A DNA stretch of 64,000 nt, from positions 1 to 64,000 of the forward strand of contig NZ_BJMN01000025.1 in NCBI RefSeq assembly GCF_006539185.1, read 5' to 3'. The notes beneath the pieces were generated by a model that searched no databases, was not told the origin of the DNA, and saw only the letters and a program-made list of their open reading frames with translations. Source of the stretch: Streptomyces gardneri. Lineage in GTDB: Bacteria > Actinomycetota > Actinomycetes > Streptomycetales > Streptomycetaceae. The position numbers and the translations under genes are program-made. Below are positions 49,797 through 58,324 of the stretch, one piece after another. Every line of letters starts with the position of its first letter. Within the stretch, counting starts at the first letter, position 1.

Positions 49797-50279
49797 GTGG
49801 TGACCACCGACAGCACCGACTGGAAGAGCGACCTGCGGCAGCGCGGCTACCGGCTGACCCCGCAGCGCCAGCTTGTCCTGGAGGCCGTCGACGCGCTGGA
49901 GCACGCGACGCCCGACGAGATCCTGGTCAAGGTCCGCAAGACGGCCTCCGGGGTGAACATCTCCACCGTGTACCGGACCCTGGAGCTCCTGGAGGAGCTC
50001 GGGCTCGTGAGCCACGCGCACCTGGGGCACGGGGCTCCGACGTACCACCTCGCCGACCGGCACCACCATCTGCACCTGGTCTGCCGCGACTGCTCCGGCG
50101 TCATCGAGGCGGACGTCGAGGTGGCCGCCGAGTTCACCGGGAAGCTCCGCGAGACCTTCGGCTTCGAGACGGACATGAAGCACTTCGCCATCTTCGGCCG
50201 GTGCGCCGAGTGCGCCGCGAAGGCCGCGGCCGCGGAAACGACCGTGACCGCCGTGACCGCCGTGACCACCGAGAAGTAG
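49797..50279 (+). CDS. nur: Fur-family regulator, probable nickel sensor Nur
   Basis: 160 aa from the GTG at 49797; the adjacent GTG at 49800 is equally possible. TACACT and GGAGG lie just upstream. The winged helix is RLTPQRQLVLEAVDALEHATPDEILVKVRKTA with VNISTVYRTLELLEELGLV. His36, His89, His91 and His93 fall three residues after the positions I recall for the four-His nickel site of Streptomyces coelicolor Nur. Cys pairs C96/C99 and C136/C139 may hold zinc. The C terminus ends in a TVTAVTAVT repeat. It would repress Fe-SOD and nickel uptake genes when nickel is plentiful. Confidence 0.85.
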   Translation: MVTTDSTDWKSDLRQRGYRLTPQRQLVLEAVDALEHATPDEILVKVRKTASGVNISTVYRTLELLEELGLVSHAHLGHGAPTYHLADRHHHLHLVCRDCSGVIEADVEVAAEFTGKLRETFGFETDMKHFAIFGRCAECAAKAAAAETTVTAVTAVTTEK

Positions 50280-50311
50280 GTCGTCGCCCGGCGGGTCGTA
50301 GGCTGGCTTCC

Positions 50312-51277
50312 ATGAAGAGCCCTCTGCTGTCCCTGCCCGGCGCCGTCGCCGCCGAAGGCCGCGACGAAGGCGTCGCCGCCCACTACGGCGATCTGTTCCG
50401 CGAGCAGCGCGCCCTCGCCGACGGCTCCGGTTTCGTCGACCTCTCCCACCGCGGTGTCGTCGCCGTCACCGGTGACGACCGGCTGAGCTGGCTGCACCTG
50501 CTCGTCACCCAGCACATGACCGACCTGGCGCCCGGGCGGGCGACCGAGGCGCTCATCCTCTCCGCGAACGGGCACATCGAGCACGCCCTGTACCTCGTCG
50601 ACGACGGCGAGACCGTGTGGGCGCACGTCGAGCCGGGGACGCGGGACGAACTCGTCGCGTACCTGGAGTCGATGAAGTTCTTCTACCGGGTGGAGGTCGC
50701 CGACCGTACGGACGACATCGCGGTCGTCCACCTCCCGGCCGGCTCCATCGCCGAGGTCCCCGAAGGCGCCGTCGTACGGGAGACCCCGCACGGCCGCGAC
50801 CTGTTCCTGCCCCGCGCCGACCTGGAGTCCTTCGCGGCCTCGCACGGCCCCGCCGCCGGCGTCCTCGCGTACGAGGCGCTGCGTGTCGAGGGGCACCGGC
50901 CGCGGCTCGGCTTCGAGACCGACCACCGGACCATCCCGCACGAGGTCGGCCTCATCGGCAGCGCCGTCCACCTCCAGAAGGGCTGCTACCGGGGCCAGGA
51001 GACCGTCGCCCGCGTGCAGAACCTGGGGAAGCCGCCGCGCCGCCTGGTCTTCCTGCACCTGGACGGCAGCGAGGTCCTGCTGCCCGCCCACGGCGCGCCG
51101 GTCCGGCTGGCCGCCGACGGCGAGGAGGGCCGGCAGCTCGGCTTCGTGACGAGCGCCGTCCGCCACTACGAGCTGGGCCCGATCGCCCTGGCGCTGGTGA
51201 AGCGGAACGTCCCGGTGGACGCCCCGCTGCTCGTCGGGAACACGGCGGCCGCGCAGGAGACGGTCGTCGAGCCCTGA
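50312..51277 (+). CDS. YgfZ/GcvT-like folate-binding protein
   Basis: 321 aa. The YgfZ signature K-G-C-Y-x-G-Q-E is present as HLQKGCYRGQETVARVQN, and an aminomethyltransferase-like fold begins VDLSHRGVVAVTGDDRLSWLHLL. YgfZ proteins bind folate and help repair or assemble iron-sulfur clusters. TAGGCT is seven bases before the ATG, suggesting a near-leaderless transcript. It ends three bases from the convergent dtd gene. Confidence 0.92.
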   Translation: MKSPLLSLPGAVAAEGRDEGVAAHYGDLFREQRALADGSGFVDLSHRGVVAVTGDDRLSWLHLLVTQHMTDLAPGRATEALILSANGHIEHALYLVDDGETVWAHVEPGTRDELVAYLESMKFFYRVEVADRTDDIAVVHLPAGSIAEVPEGAVVRETPHGRDLFLPRADLESFAASHGPAAGVLAYEALRVEGHRPRLGFETDHRTIPHEVGLIGSAVHLQKGCYRGQETVARVQNLGKPPRRLVFLHLDGSEVLLPAHGAPVRLAADGEEGRQLGFVTSAVRHYELGPIALALVKRNVPVDAPLLVGNTAAAQETVVEP

Positions 51278-51280
51278 CGG

Positions 51281-51706
51281 TCACACGTCGATCAGTACCG
51301 TGAACGGGCCGTGGTTCGTGAGCGAGACGCGCATGTCCGCTCCGAAGCGGCCCGTTTCCACGCGCGCCCCCAGGTTCCGCAGCTGCGCGACGACCTCGTC
51401 GACGAGGGGCTCGGCGACCGGGCCGGGGGCAGCGGCGTTCCAGGTGGGGCGGCGGCCCTTGCGGGCGTCTCCGTAGAGGGTGAACTGGGAGATGACGAGC
51501 AGCGGCGCGTTCACGTCGGAGCACGACTTCTCGCCGTCGAGCACTCGGACGGACCAGAGCTTTCTGGCCAATTGGGCCGCCTTCTCCGGGGTGTCGTCAT
51601 GGGTCACCCCGACCAGGACGCACAGCCCCTCGCCGACGATCTCTCCGACGGTCTCCCCTGCGACGACGACGCTCGCGCCGTCCACTCTCTGCACCACAGC
51701 TCGCAT
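51281..51706 (-). CDS. dtd: D-aminoacyl-tRNA deacylase
   Basis: 141 aa from the ATG at 51706. The start MRAVVQRVDGASVVV, the active-site segment LLVISQFTLYGDARKGRRPTWNAA and the C-terminal GRFGADMRVSLTNHGPFTVLIDV (with the Gly-cisPro-like NHGPFT motif) define the Dtd family. It hydrolyses D-amino acids from mischarged tRNA. A single gene, convergent with the ygfZ-like gene. Confidence 0.97.
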   Translation of the reverse strand: MRAVVQRVDGASVVVAGETVGEIVGEGLCVLVGVTHDDTPEKAAQLARKLWSVRVLDGEKSCSDVNAPLLVISQFTLYGDARKGRRPTWNAAAPGPVAEPLVDEVVAQLRNLGARVETGRFGADMRVSLTNHGPFTVLIDV

Positions 51707-51835
51707 GCGTCCCAACGTACCGGCCGGGAATCACGAGGGGCCGAACGGGTGCAGAGCGCCTGCACGTGCACGGGTGGGAGTGGCACGATGCCTGTCAGGC
51801 GGTGCGGCTCCGCACCGGTCGAGGGGACGATTCTC

Positions 51836-52468
51836 ATGAGTGCACCTGGCACCGGGCCGACACCGTCCGGTCCCGTACCGCTGTTCCGCGTCGGAAGCGT
51901 GGGCCGAAGCCCCGGTGGAGGCGTGGGCGGCAGCCCGATCGTGCGTCCACCCGTGCAGCGGACCGCGGAGCCGGGCCTCGCGGACGGGCCGCAGCCGGAC
52001 CTGGGCGCGCTGCGGCTGCCCGAGCTGCGCGCGCTGCGGCGCGAGGCACAGAGCGACGAGGCCGACCTGAGCTACGTACGGCGGATGCTCCAGGGGCGGA
52101 TCGACATCCTGCGGGCCGAGCTGGCGCGGCGGACCGATCCGGAGGCCCCGGTCCTCGACCGGCTCTCCGAGATCCTCGCCGATGTGCCCTCGCGGCACCG
52201 CAGCTCGGCCCGGCACGTGACGATGTCGACGCCGCGCGGCGACGAGTACCGGCGGCTGGCGGCCGAGATGCTGTCGGAGGTCGAGCTGTCGGACCTGACG
52301 GCCCGCACGGACGAGGAGCTGCACACGGCGATGGGGCGGCTCGCGGGGTACGAGCAGCAGATCTCGCGCCGGCGGCAGCACCTCCAGCGGACCGCCGACG
52401 ACTGCAGCGGTGAGATCGCCCGCCGCTACCGCGAGGGCGAGGCACAGGTCGACGACCTGCTGGCCTGA
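51836..52468 (+). CDS. rsiG: RsiG, c-di-GMP-responsive anti-sigma factor of WhiG
   Basis: 210 aa from the ATG at 51836, with GAGGGG upstream. The c-di-GMP binding pattern E(X)3S(X)2R(X)3Q(X)3D occurs twice, with exact spacing: E75-S79-R82-Q86-D90 and E173-S177-R180-Q184-D188, each in a long helix. This twin motif is the defining feature of RsiG, which binds a c-di-GMP dimer and sequesters the sporulation sigma factor WhiG. The N-terminal 50 residues are Gly/Pro-rich and disordered. The gene ends in a 22-bp repeat array that includes its stop codon. Confidence 0.95.
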   Translation: MSAPGTGPTPSGPVPLFRVGSVGRSPGGGVGGSPIVRPPVQRTAEPGLADGPQPDLGALRLPELRALRREAQSDEADLSYVRRMLQGRIDILRAELARRTDPEAPVLDRLSEILADVPSRHRSSARHVTMSTPRGDEYRRLAAEMLSEVELSDLTARTDEELHTAMGRLAGYEQQISRRRQHLQRTADDCSGEIARRYREGEAQVDDLLA

Positions 52469-52573
52469 GCGTCGAGGGTCGGTGTCCTGAGGGTCGCAGG
52501 CCGGTGGCCGGAGGGTCGCGGGCTCGTGGCCTGACGGTCGCTGGCCGCCGGCCTGACGGTCGAGGACTCGTGG
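52464..52573 (+). repeat. 22-bp tandem repeat x5 spanning the rsiG stop codon
   Basis: Five imperfect 22-bp units start at 52464, 52486, 52508, 52530 and 52552. The first, CCTGAGCGTCGAGGGTCGGT plus GT, contains the rsiG TGA (52466-52468). Units 2, 4 and 5 retain CCTGA. The array runs 105 bp past the gene. Confidence 0.92.
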
Positions 52574-52684
52574 AACACCCCTCAGGGCCGGTGGGTGCCT
52601 GAGGGGGATGGAGGGGATGCGGGGGCGGCACAGCAGGGGGAAACCCGCGTGCGGTTCCGGTGCGGCGCTGCGTAGGGTCGAGGG

Positions 52685-53929
52685 ATGAGTGTCGACGTGC
52701 GCGCGGTGACGGAATCCGACTTCCCGGGCTGGCTCCTCGCCCTGCAGACGGGGTTCCTCCGGCCGCCCCGCGTCCCCGACGAGCTGGTCGCCGACCGGCT
52801 CGCGAACGCGGACCTCGCGCGGACCCAGGGCGCCTTCGACGGCGACCGGATCGTCGCCACCTTCCGGTCGTTCCGGCAGGAGGTCAGCACGGTCGGCGGC
52901 GGCAGCCTCACCGCCGACGCCATCACCCAGGTCACCGTCTCGCCGACGCACCGGCGCCAGGGGCTGCTCAGCCGCATGATGAGCTCCGACCTCGCCGTGG
53001 CGAAGGAGCGGGGCGACGCGATCGCCACGCTGATCGCCGCCGAGTACCCGATCTACGGGCGGTACGGCTTCGGCCCGGCGAGCTGGACCACCGAGTGGAG
53101 TGTGGACGTACGCCGGGCCGGGCTCGACCCGCGGCGCACGGGGCGTCCGGACGACGGCGGCCGGATCGACCTGGCCGACGGCGAGGAGATCCGCAAGATC
53201 GGTCCCGAGGTGTACCGCCGGCTCGCCGGGGTCCGCGCCGGGATCACCGACCGCACCACGCGCGGCTGGGAGCTCGGCACCGGTCTCGGCTACCAGCTCG
53301 ACCCGTGGACGGAGCCGTTCTACGCGGTCTACCGCTCCGAGTCCGGTGAGGTGGACGGGTACGTCGCCTACACCGCCGACGACAAGTGGGACGACGCCAA
53401 GCAGCCCGTGAACACCGCGTCCGTGCGGGACCTGATCGCCGTCACCCCGGCCGCCGAGCGCGCCCTCTGGCAGTACGTCTGCTCGATCGACTGGATCACC
53501 ACGGTCCGCTCCGGCTACCGGGCGCCCGACGAGCTGCTGCCGCTGCTCCTGCCGGACCCGCGCGCGGCGAAGACGCTGACGTACGTGGACATGCTGTGGG
53601 TCCGGGTCCTGGACGTCGTCCGGGTCCTGGAGAGCCGGACGTATCCGGTGGAGGGGAGCCTCGTCCTCGACCTGCGGGACGGGGACGGCCTGGCGGGCGG
53701 GCGCTACCGCCTCGACGCCTCCCCGGCGGGCGCGAGCTGTGTCCGTACCACCGACTCCGCCGATCTCGCCTTCGACGTAGCGGAGTTGGGGACGCTGGCC
53801 TTCGGTGACGAGTCGGCGGTACGGCTCGCCCGCCTCGGCCGCGCGGACGAGCTGACGCCGGGCGCCGCGGCCCGCGCCGACCTGCTGTTCCGCACGCCGC
53901 TGCGGCCGTTCTCGCCCGACATCTTCTGA
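52685..53929 (+). CDS. Eis-like GNAT N-acetyltransferase
   Basis: 414 aa, matching the length of Eis proteins (about 400-415). The first GNAT domain has the acetyl-CoA loop ITQVTVSPTHRRQGLLSRMM and the Eis-type IAAEYPIYGRYGFGPAS. A second degenerate GNAT domain and a C-terminal sterol-carrier-like domain (VLDLRDGDGLAGGRYRLD) follow, ending in a C-terminal Phe (SPDIF) as in Eis. Members acetylate amines on aminoglycosides or peptides. It is convergent with the WYL regulator gene (10 bp gap). Confidence 0.92.
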   Translation: MSVDVRAVTESDFPGWLLALQTGFLRPPRVPDELVADRLANADLARTQGAFDGDRIVATFRSFRQEVSTVGGGSLTADAITQVTVSPTHRRQGLLSRMMSSDLAVAKERGDAIATLIAAEYPIYGRYGFGPASWTTEWSVDVRRAGLDPRRTGRPDDGGRIDLADGEEIRKIGPEVYRRLAGVRAGITDRTTRGWELGTGLGYQLDPWTEPFYAVYRSESGEVDGYVAYTADDKWDDAKQPVNTASVRDLIAVTPAAERALWQYVCSIDWITTVRSGYRAPDELLPLLLPDPRAAKTLTYVDMLWVRVLDVVRVLESRTYPVEGSLVLDLRDGDGLAGGRYRLDASPAGASCVRTTDSADLAFDVAELGTLAFGDESAVRLARLGRADELTPGAAARADLLFRTPLRPFSPDIF

Positions 53930-53939
53930 GAGGCGGAGC

Positions 53940-54905
53940 TCACGGCCCCGGGCGCTTCTCCGCGTACAGCGCGGTGAGTTCGGCGCCGATGCGGGCGAGG
54001 GCCGTACGGGCCTCCGGTGGGGCGAGGAGCTCCACGCGGGCTCCCAGGCCCGCCAGCCGGGCGGCGACGACCTCGGGGGAGGGGCCGTCGATCTCGACGG
54101 GGGTCCAGCCGTCCTGGGCGGGTTCCCCGTACCGTATCCGCGCGCCGAAGAGGCCTTCGAGGAGCGGCTCGGTGCCGGGGGCCACCCGGCCCTGAACCGT
54201 CGCGGCGACCATGCGGTCCTCCATGCGGGCGGCGAGCGCGCGCCAGGCGGTGGGCAGGTCGAAGCCCTCCGGGCGTACGGCGGGGGCGCCCGTCTCGGTC
54301 GCGGAGGTGACCCGGCCGACGCGGAAGGTGCGCAGGCCGCGGTCGGTGCCCGCGACGAGGTAGCGGGTCCCGGACTTCGTGGCGATCCCCAGGGGGTGGA
54401 CGGTCCGCTCGCTGGGCGCGCGGCCGGGGCGGGCGTAGCCGATGCGCAGCTCGCGCTCCTCGATCACGGCCCTTTGGAGAGCGGCCAGTCGGGGCTCCTC
54501 CGTCTCCGCGCCCGTCCAGTCGGTGCCGTCGGAGGTCCCGGCGCGGGCGGCGGCCTCGGCGCCCTCACGGAGGGGGGCGGGGAGGGCCCGTACGAGCTTG
54601 CGCAGGGCGGTCCGGGTCTGCGGGTTCGTGCTCGTGGTGGTGGCGTCCGGGCCCGTCAGGAGGAACAGGGCGCGGATCTCGGGGGCGGTGAGGCCGGTCA
54701 GGTCGGTGCGGGCGCCGCCGACCAGGGACCAGCCGCCGCCCTTGCCGGCCTGCGAATAGACCGGGACCCCGGCGCTGGCGAGCGCTTCGAGGTCCCGGCG
54801 GGCGGTCCGTTCGGACACGTCCAGTTCCGCGCCGAGTTCGGCGGCGGTGACGCGCGGCCTGGTCTGGAGGAAGAGCAGGGCGGCGACGAGTCGGTCGGCT
54901 CTCAT
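53940..54905 (-). CDS. WYL-domain transcriptional regulator (DeoR-like HTH)
   Basis: 321 aa. The N-terminal helix-turn-helix is RLVAALLFLQTRPRVTAAELGAELDVSERTARRDLEALASAGVPVYSQAGKGGGWSL. A WYL domain follows, with ELRIGYARPGRAPSERTVHPLGIATKSGTRYLVA, although the W-Y-L triplet is not literal here. WYL domains bind nucleic acid or nucleotide ligands. It is encoded after the MFS exporter gene, with a four-base overlap (ATGA), so it belongs to that operon. Confidence 0.9.
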   Translation of the reverse strand: MRADRLVAALLFLQTRPRVTAAELGAELDVSERTARRDLEALASAGVPVYSQAGKGGGWSLVGGARTDLTGLTAPEIRALFLLTGPDATTTSTNPQTRTALRKLVRALPAPLREGAEAAARAGTSDGTDWTGAETEEPRLAALQRAVIEERELRIGYARPGRAPSERTVHPLGIATKSGTRYLVAGTDRGLRTFRVGRVTSATETGAPAVRPEGFDLPTAWRALAARMEDRMVAATVQGRVAPGTEPLLEGLFGARIRYGEPAQDGWTPVEIDGPSPEVVAARLAGLGARVELLAPPEARTALARIGAELTALYAEKRPGP

Positions 54906-56425
54906 GCGGCCATTGTCATCCGGGGGGATTTCTCGGAGTCGGGGGACTCGGGCGTGGTGTCGGGGGTCGTGTCGGAGGTGGTGCCGGGGGTGGTGTCGGG
55001 GGTGGCTCCGGCGGTCGGGCGCAGGACCGTGAAGGCGACCGCCAGGGCGGCGAGGACGAGCGCGGTGCCGACGGCGAAGGCCAGGTGGTAGCCGCCGGTC
55101 AGGGCCTCGGCGGTGGGCCGGCCGGCCGCCGTGAGGGACTCCGTGCGGGAGGCGGCGAGGGTGGAGAGGACCGCGACGCCGAGGGCCATGCCGATCTGCT
55201 GGGTGGTGTTGAAGAGGCCGGAGGCCAGACCCGCGTCCTTCTCCTCGGCGCCGGACATGGCGAGCGAGGTGAGGGCGGGGAGGGCGAGGCCGAAGCCGGC
55301 GGCGAGCAGCATCACGGGGAGCAGGTCGGTGGCGTAGTCGGCGTCGACCGGGAGGCGGGTCAGCAGGCCGAGGACGCCGACGAGCAGAAAGAGACCGGTG
55401 AGGAGGATGTTCCGCTCGCCGAAGCGGGCGATGAGGCGGGCCGAGACGCCGAGGGAGACGACACCGATGACGACGGCGGCGGGCAGCATCGCGAGGCCGG
55501 TCTCGGCGGCGCCGTAGCCGCGGACCTTCTGCAGGTAGAGGGCGACGAGGATCTGGAAGGAGAAGAGCGCGGCGACCATCAGCATCTGGACCAGGTTGGC
55601 GCCGGAGACGCTGCGCGAGCGGAGGATCCGCAGGGGCATGAGCGGGGTGGCGGCCTTCGCCTGGCGGAGCAGGAAGCCGGCCAGGAGGGCGACGGCGAGG
55701 GCGCCGAAGCCGAGGGTGTGCGCCGAACCGGCCCCGTACTCCTCGATGGTGACGACGGCGTAGATCCCGGTCATCAGGCCGGAGGTGACGAGCAGCGCGC
55801 CCAGGACGTCCGCGCCGGCCTTCAGGCCGAGGCCGCGGTCGGCGGGCAGGGCGGGGAGGGCGAGGAGGAGGGCGGCGACGCCGATGGGGAGGTTGATGAA
55901 GAAGATCCAGTTCCAGGCGAGGGCGTCGGTGAGGACTCCGCCCAGGACCTGGCCGAGGGAGGCGCCCGCGGCTCCGGTGAAGCTGAACACCGCGATGGCC
56001 TTGGCGCGTTCGCGGGGTTCGGCGAAGAGGGTGACGAGGATGCCGAGGCCGACGGCGGCGGACATCGCGCTGCCGACGCCCTGGAGGAAGCGGGCGGCGA
56101 TCAGGACCTCGGGGGAGGCGGCGACGCCGGCGAGGAGCGAGGCGGCGGTGAAGAGGCCCGTGCCGAGGAGGAACATCCGCTTGCGGCCGATGAGGTCGCC
56201 GAGGCGGCCGGCGAGGAGGAGGAGCGAGCCGAAGGCGATGAGGTAGGCGTTGACGACCCAGCTGAGGCCGACGGGGGTGAAGCCGAGGTCGCTCTGGATG
56301 GCGGGCATCGCGACGGTGACGATGCTGCCGTCGAGGACGGTCATCAGCATGCTGGTGGCGAGGACGCCGAGGGCGAGGTGTCGGGAGGCGCTGGGGCGGG
56401 TGCGGGTGCCGGCTGAGGCGGACAT
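54902..56425 (-). CDS. MFS drug exporter, DHA2 (14-TM) family
   Basis: 507 aa with about 14 hydrophobic helices. The DHA2 signatures are VLDGSIVTVAMPAIQSDLG (motif D1), GRLGDLIGRKRMF (motif A) and GAAGASLGQVLGGVLTD (motif C). It exports drugs or metabolites in exchange for protons. The tail of 40 residues contains a repeated D-T-T-P run (TPDTTPGTTSDTTPDTTP). It overlaps the WYL regulator gene and lies 103 bp after the MarR gene; both regulators probably control it. Confidence 0.93.
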   Translation of the reverse strand: MSASAGTRTRPSASRHLALGVLATSMLMTVLDGSIVTVAMPAIQSDLGFTPVGLSWVVNAYLIAFGSLLLLAGRLGDLIGRKRMFLLGTGLFTAASLLAGVAASPEVLIAARFLQGVGSAMSAAVGLGILVTLFAEPRERAKAIAVFSFTGAAGASLGQVLGGVLTDALAWNWIFFINLPIGVAALLLALPALPADRGLGLKAGADVLGALLVTSGLMTGIYAVVTIEEYGAGSAHTLGFGALAVALLAGFLLRQAKAATPLMPLRILRSRSVSGANLVQMLMVAALFSFQILVALYLQKVRGYGAAETGLAMLPAAVVIGVVSLGVSARLIARFGERNILLTGLFLLVGVLGLLTRLPVDADYATDLLPVMLLAAGFGLALPALTSLAMSGAEEKDAGLASGLFNTTQQIGMALGVAVLSTLAASRTESLTAAGRPTAEALTGGYHLAFAVGTALVLAALAVAFTVLRPTAGATPDTTPGTTSDTTPDTTPESPDSEKSPRMTMAA

Positions 56426-56528
56426 GGCTCTCTCTCCTGGTCGGTGGAGGCGACAGGAGTGACGTTAGCAGAAGGTTTTGTTGCAGACTATTTTTTACGG
56501 GAGGAGTTTGTGGGGTGGGTCGTGGGTC
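56426..56528 (-). promoter_or_regulatory. AT-rich promoter region before the MFS gene
   Basis: The minus strand contains TACGGT-like AT-rich runs (CCGTAAAAAATAGTCTGCAA around 56481-56502) and two related words, TCTGCAACA and TCTGCTAAC, about 15 bp apart. This is the most AT-rich stretch of the window and a likely MarR target. Confidence 0.45.
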
Positions 56529-57014
56529 TCAGCCGCGCTGCCGTGCCCGGCGGGCGGCCCTCGGGCCCTCGACGGGGGTCTCCAGGTGGCCCGTGACCAG
56601 GCGGTTCAGCGCCCGCAGCAGGACCTCGCGCTCTTCGTCGGGGAGGGAGGCGAGGGCCTTCTCGTGGACCCCGTCGACGATCTTCTGGCTCTCCCGGGCG
56701 ACCTTCGCCCCCTCCGCGGTGACGGCGATGATGCGCGCCCGCCGGTCGGTGCTCGACGGCTGCCGCTCGGCGAGCCCGGCCTTTTCCAGGGCGTCGACGG
56801 TCACGACCATCGTGGTCTTGTCCATGTCCCCGATCTCGGCGAGCTGTGCCTGCGTCCGCTCCTCCTCCAGGGCGTGGACGAGAACGCAGTGCATCCGGGG
56901 GGTGAGCCCGATCTCGCCGAGCTCCGCGGTCATGCGGGTGCGCAGGACGTGACTGGTGTGGTCGAGGAGGTAGGAGAGGTCGGGCTCGGTGCGGGTGGGC
57001 GCCATGGCTGTCAT
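56529..57014 (-). CDS. MarR-family transcriptional regulator
   Basis: 161 aa from the ATG at 57014; an ATG at 57005 is possible. The winged helix-turn-helix reads LTPRMHCVLVHALEEERTQAQLAEIGDMDKTTMVVTVDALEKAGLAERQPSSTDRRARIIAVT, with the DRRAR wing typical of MarR. It precedes the MFS exporter gene on the same strand and likely represses exporter transcription until a ligand binds. Confidence 0.93.
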   Translation of the reverse strand: MTAMAPTRTEPDLSYLLDHTSHVLRTRMTAELGEIGLTPRMHCVLVHALEEERTQAQLAEIGDMDKTTMVVTVDALEKAGLAERQPSSTDRRARIIAVTAEGAKVARESQKIVDGVHEKALASLPDEEREVLLRALNRLVTGHLETPVEGPRAARRARQRG

Positions 57015-57078
57015 GCCTGCCAGGGTAACGAAAAGTCGATCCGTGGCGGATTGTAAGGAAGTGGACGAGTCTGCTGTG

Positions 57079-57157
57079 GGGGCTGTGCAGGAGAGGGCTG
57101 TGAGGGATGGGGGCTGTGCAGGACGGGGGCTGTGCGGGATAGGGGCTGTGCAGGATG
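57079..57157 (+). repeat. 16-bp tandem repeat x5 upstream of the HAD-like gene
   Basis: Units of GGGGCTGTGCAGGAxG (16 bp, one of 15 bp) start at 57079, 57095, 57110, 57126 and 57142. The array stops five bases before the GTG of the next gene. The last unit supplies the AGGATG ribosome site. Confidence 0.9.
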
Positions 57158-57162
57158 GTGGC

Positions 57163-57648
57163 GTGACCGCGCCTCTGCTCTTTCTCGACGTGGACGGGCC
57201 GCTGATCCCGTTCGGCGCGCGCGACGGCGCGTACCCCACGTATCCGCCCGCGCCGCCCCCGTCCGTGAGCCCGCTTCTCGCGCGGCTCGACCCGGCGCAC
57301 GGGGCGCGGCTCGCGGCGCTCCCGTACGAGCTGGTGTGGGCGACGACCTGGGAGGAGGACGCCAACGCCTGGATCGCCCCGCGGCTCGGGCTGCCCGATC
57401 TGCCCCTCGTCCGCTGGCCGGACGCTCCGGGGGAGGAAGAGTGGGTGCCGGGACTCCACTGGAAGGCGCCGGCCCTGGTGGCGTGGGCGGCGGGACGGCC
57501 GTTCGCCTGGGTGGACGACGAGATCGGGGCCGTCGACCGGGAGTGGGTCGCCGCCAGCCATCCCGGCCGGGCGCTCCTCCACCGGGTGGACCCCCGACGC
57601 GGGCTCGGCGAAGCCGACTACGCGGCGCTGGCGGCCTGGGCGGGGTGA
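57163..57648 (+). CDS. HAD-like hydrolase superfamily protein
   Basis: 161 aa from a GTG at 57163. The N terminus LLFLDVDGPLIPFG carries the DxD nucleophile motif of HAD proteins. Later segments are LVWATTWEEDANAW (motif II Thr), LHWKAPAL (motif III Lys) and FAWVDDEIG (motif IV DD). It is a short member without a cap domain, probably a phosphatase. The unusual feature is the tandem repeat forming its translation initiation region. Confidence 0.82.
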   Translation: MTAPLLFLDVDGPLIPFGARDGAYPTYPPAPPPSVSPLLARLDPAHGARLAALPYELVWATTWEEDANAWIAPRLGLPDLPLVRWPDAPGEEEWVPGLHWKAPALVAWAAGRPFAWVDDEIGAVDREWVAASHPGRALLHRVDPRRGLGEADYAALAAWAG

Positions 57649-57678
57649 CCTCCGCTCACTCCGCCCTGCCCCCGCCGG

Positions 57679-58269
57679 TCACATGCCGGTCGTGCCGTCG
57701 AGGCGTTCGCGGAGGAGGTCGGCGTGGCCGTTGTGGCGGGCGTACTCCTCGATCATGTGGATGAGGACCCAGCGCAGGGAGACCGTCCCGCGCCAGGCGT
57801 CGTGGGCCGAGACGTCGAGGTCGGGGGCCTCGGCCGTGAAGCGTTCGGCGAAGGCCACGGCCGCGTGCCAGGCGTCCCAGGCCGCCGTGACGGCCTCCGG
57901 GTCGGGGGTCGCGCCGTCGAAGTCCCCGTCCGGGTCGGCGGGGGAGGCGAAGAGCGGGGCCGCGTCGGTCTGGCCGGCGAGGATCTCGCGGAACCAGCGG
58001 CGTTCGACGTCGGCGAGATGCCGGACCAGGCCGAGGAGCGAGAGCGTGGACGGTGCGACGGCGCGGTGGGCCAGGCCGTCCGCGATGCCCGCGCACTTCA
58101 GCACCAGGGTCGCGCGCTGGTCCGCGAGGAACCCGACGAGCATCCGCCGCTCGTCCCCGGTCGCCGGACCGGTGAAACGGGGCGGCCCCGGGCGCGCGGT
58201 CTCGTCGAGGACGTCCGCGCGGCGCCGGGGGCCGTCCGTCGTGTCCGGGGTGTGCGTCTCAACTGTCAT
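57679..58269 (-). CDS. DinB/DUF664-family protein
   Basis: 196 aa. A four-helix bundle with the metal-binding His triad: His in LGLVRHLADVERRW and two in HMIEEYARHNGHADLLRERLDG. The family includes mycothiol- or bacillithiol-dependent transferases and hydrolases, which would fit a mycothiol producer. It is convergent with the HAD-like gene (30 bp gap). Substrate unknown. Confidence 0.92.
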   Translation of the reverse strand: MTVETHTPDTTDGPRRRADVLDETARPGPPRFTGPATGDERRMLVGFLADQRATLVLKCAGIADGLAHRAVAPSTLSLLGLVRHLADVERRWFREILAGQTDAAPLFASPADPDGDFDGATPDPEAVTAAWDAWHAAVAFAERFTAEAPDLDVSAHDAWRGTVSLRWVLIHMIEEYARHNGHADLLRERLDGTTGM

Positions 58270-58324
58270 GGCAGCCCTCCCTGTTGGCCTCCGGGAATGC
58301 TGCCATGGAGGGAGGGGGCGGCGG

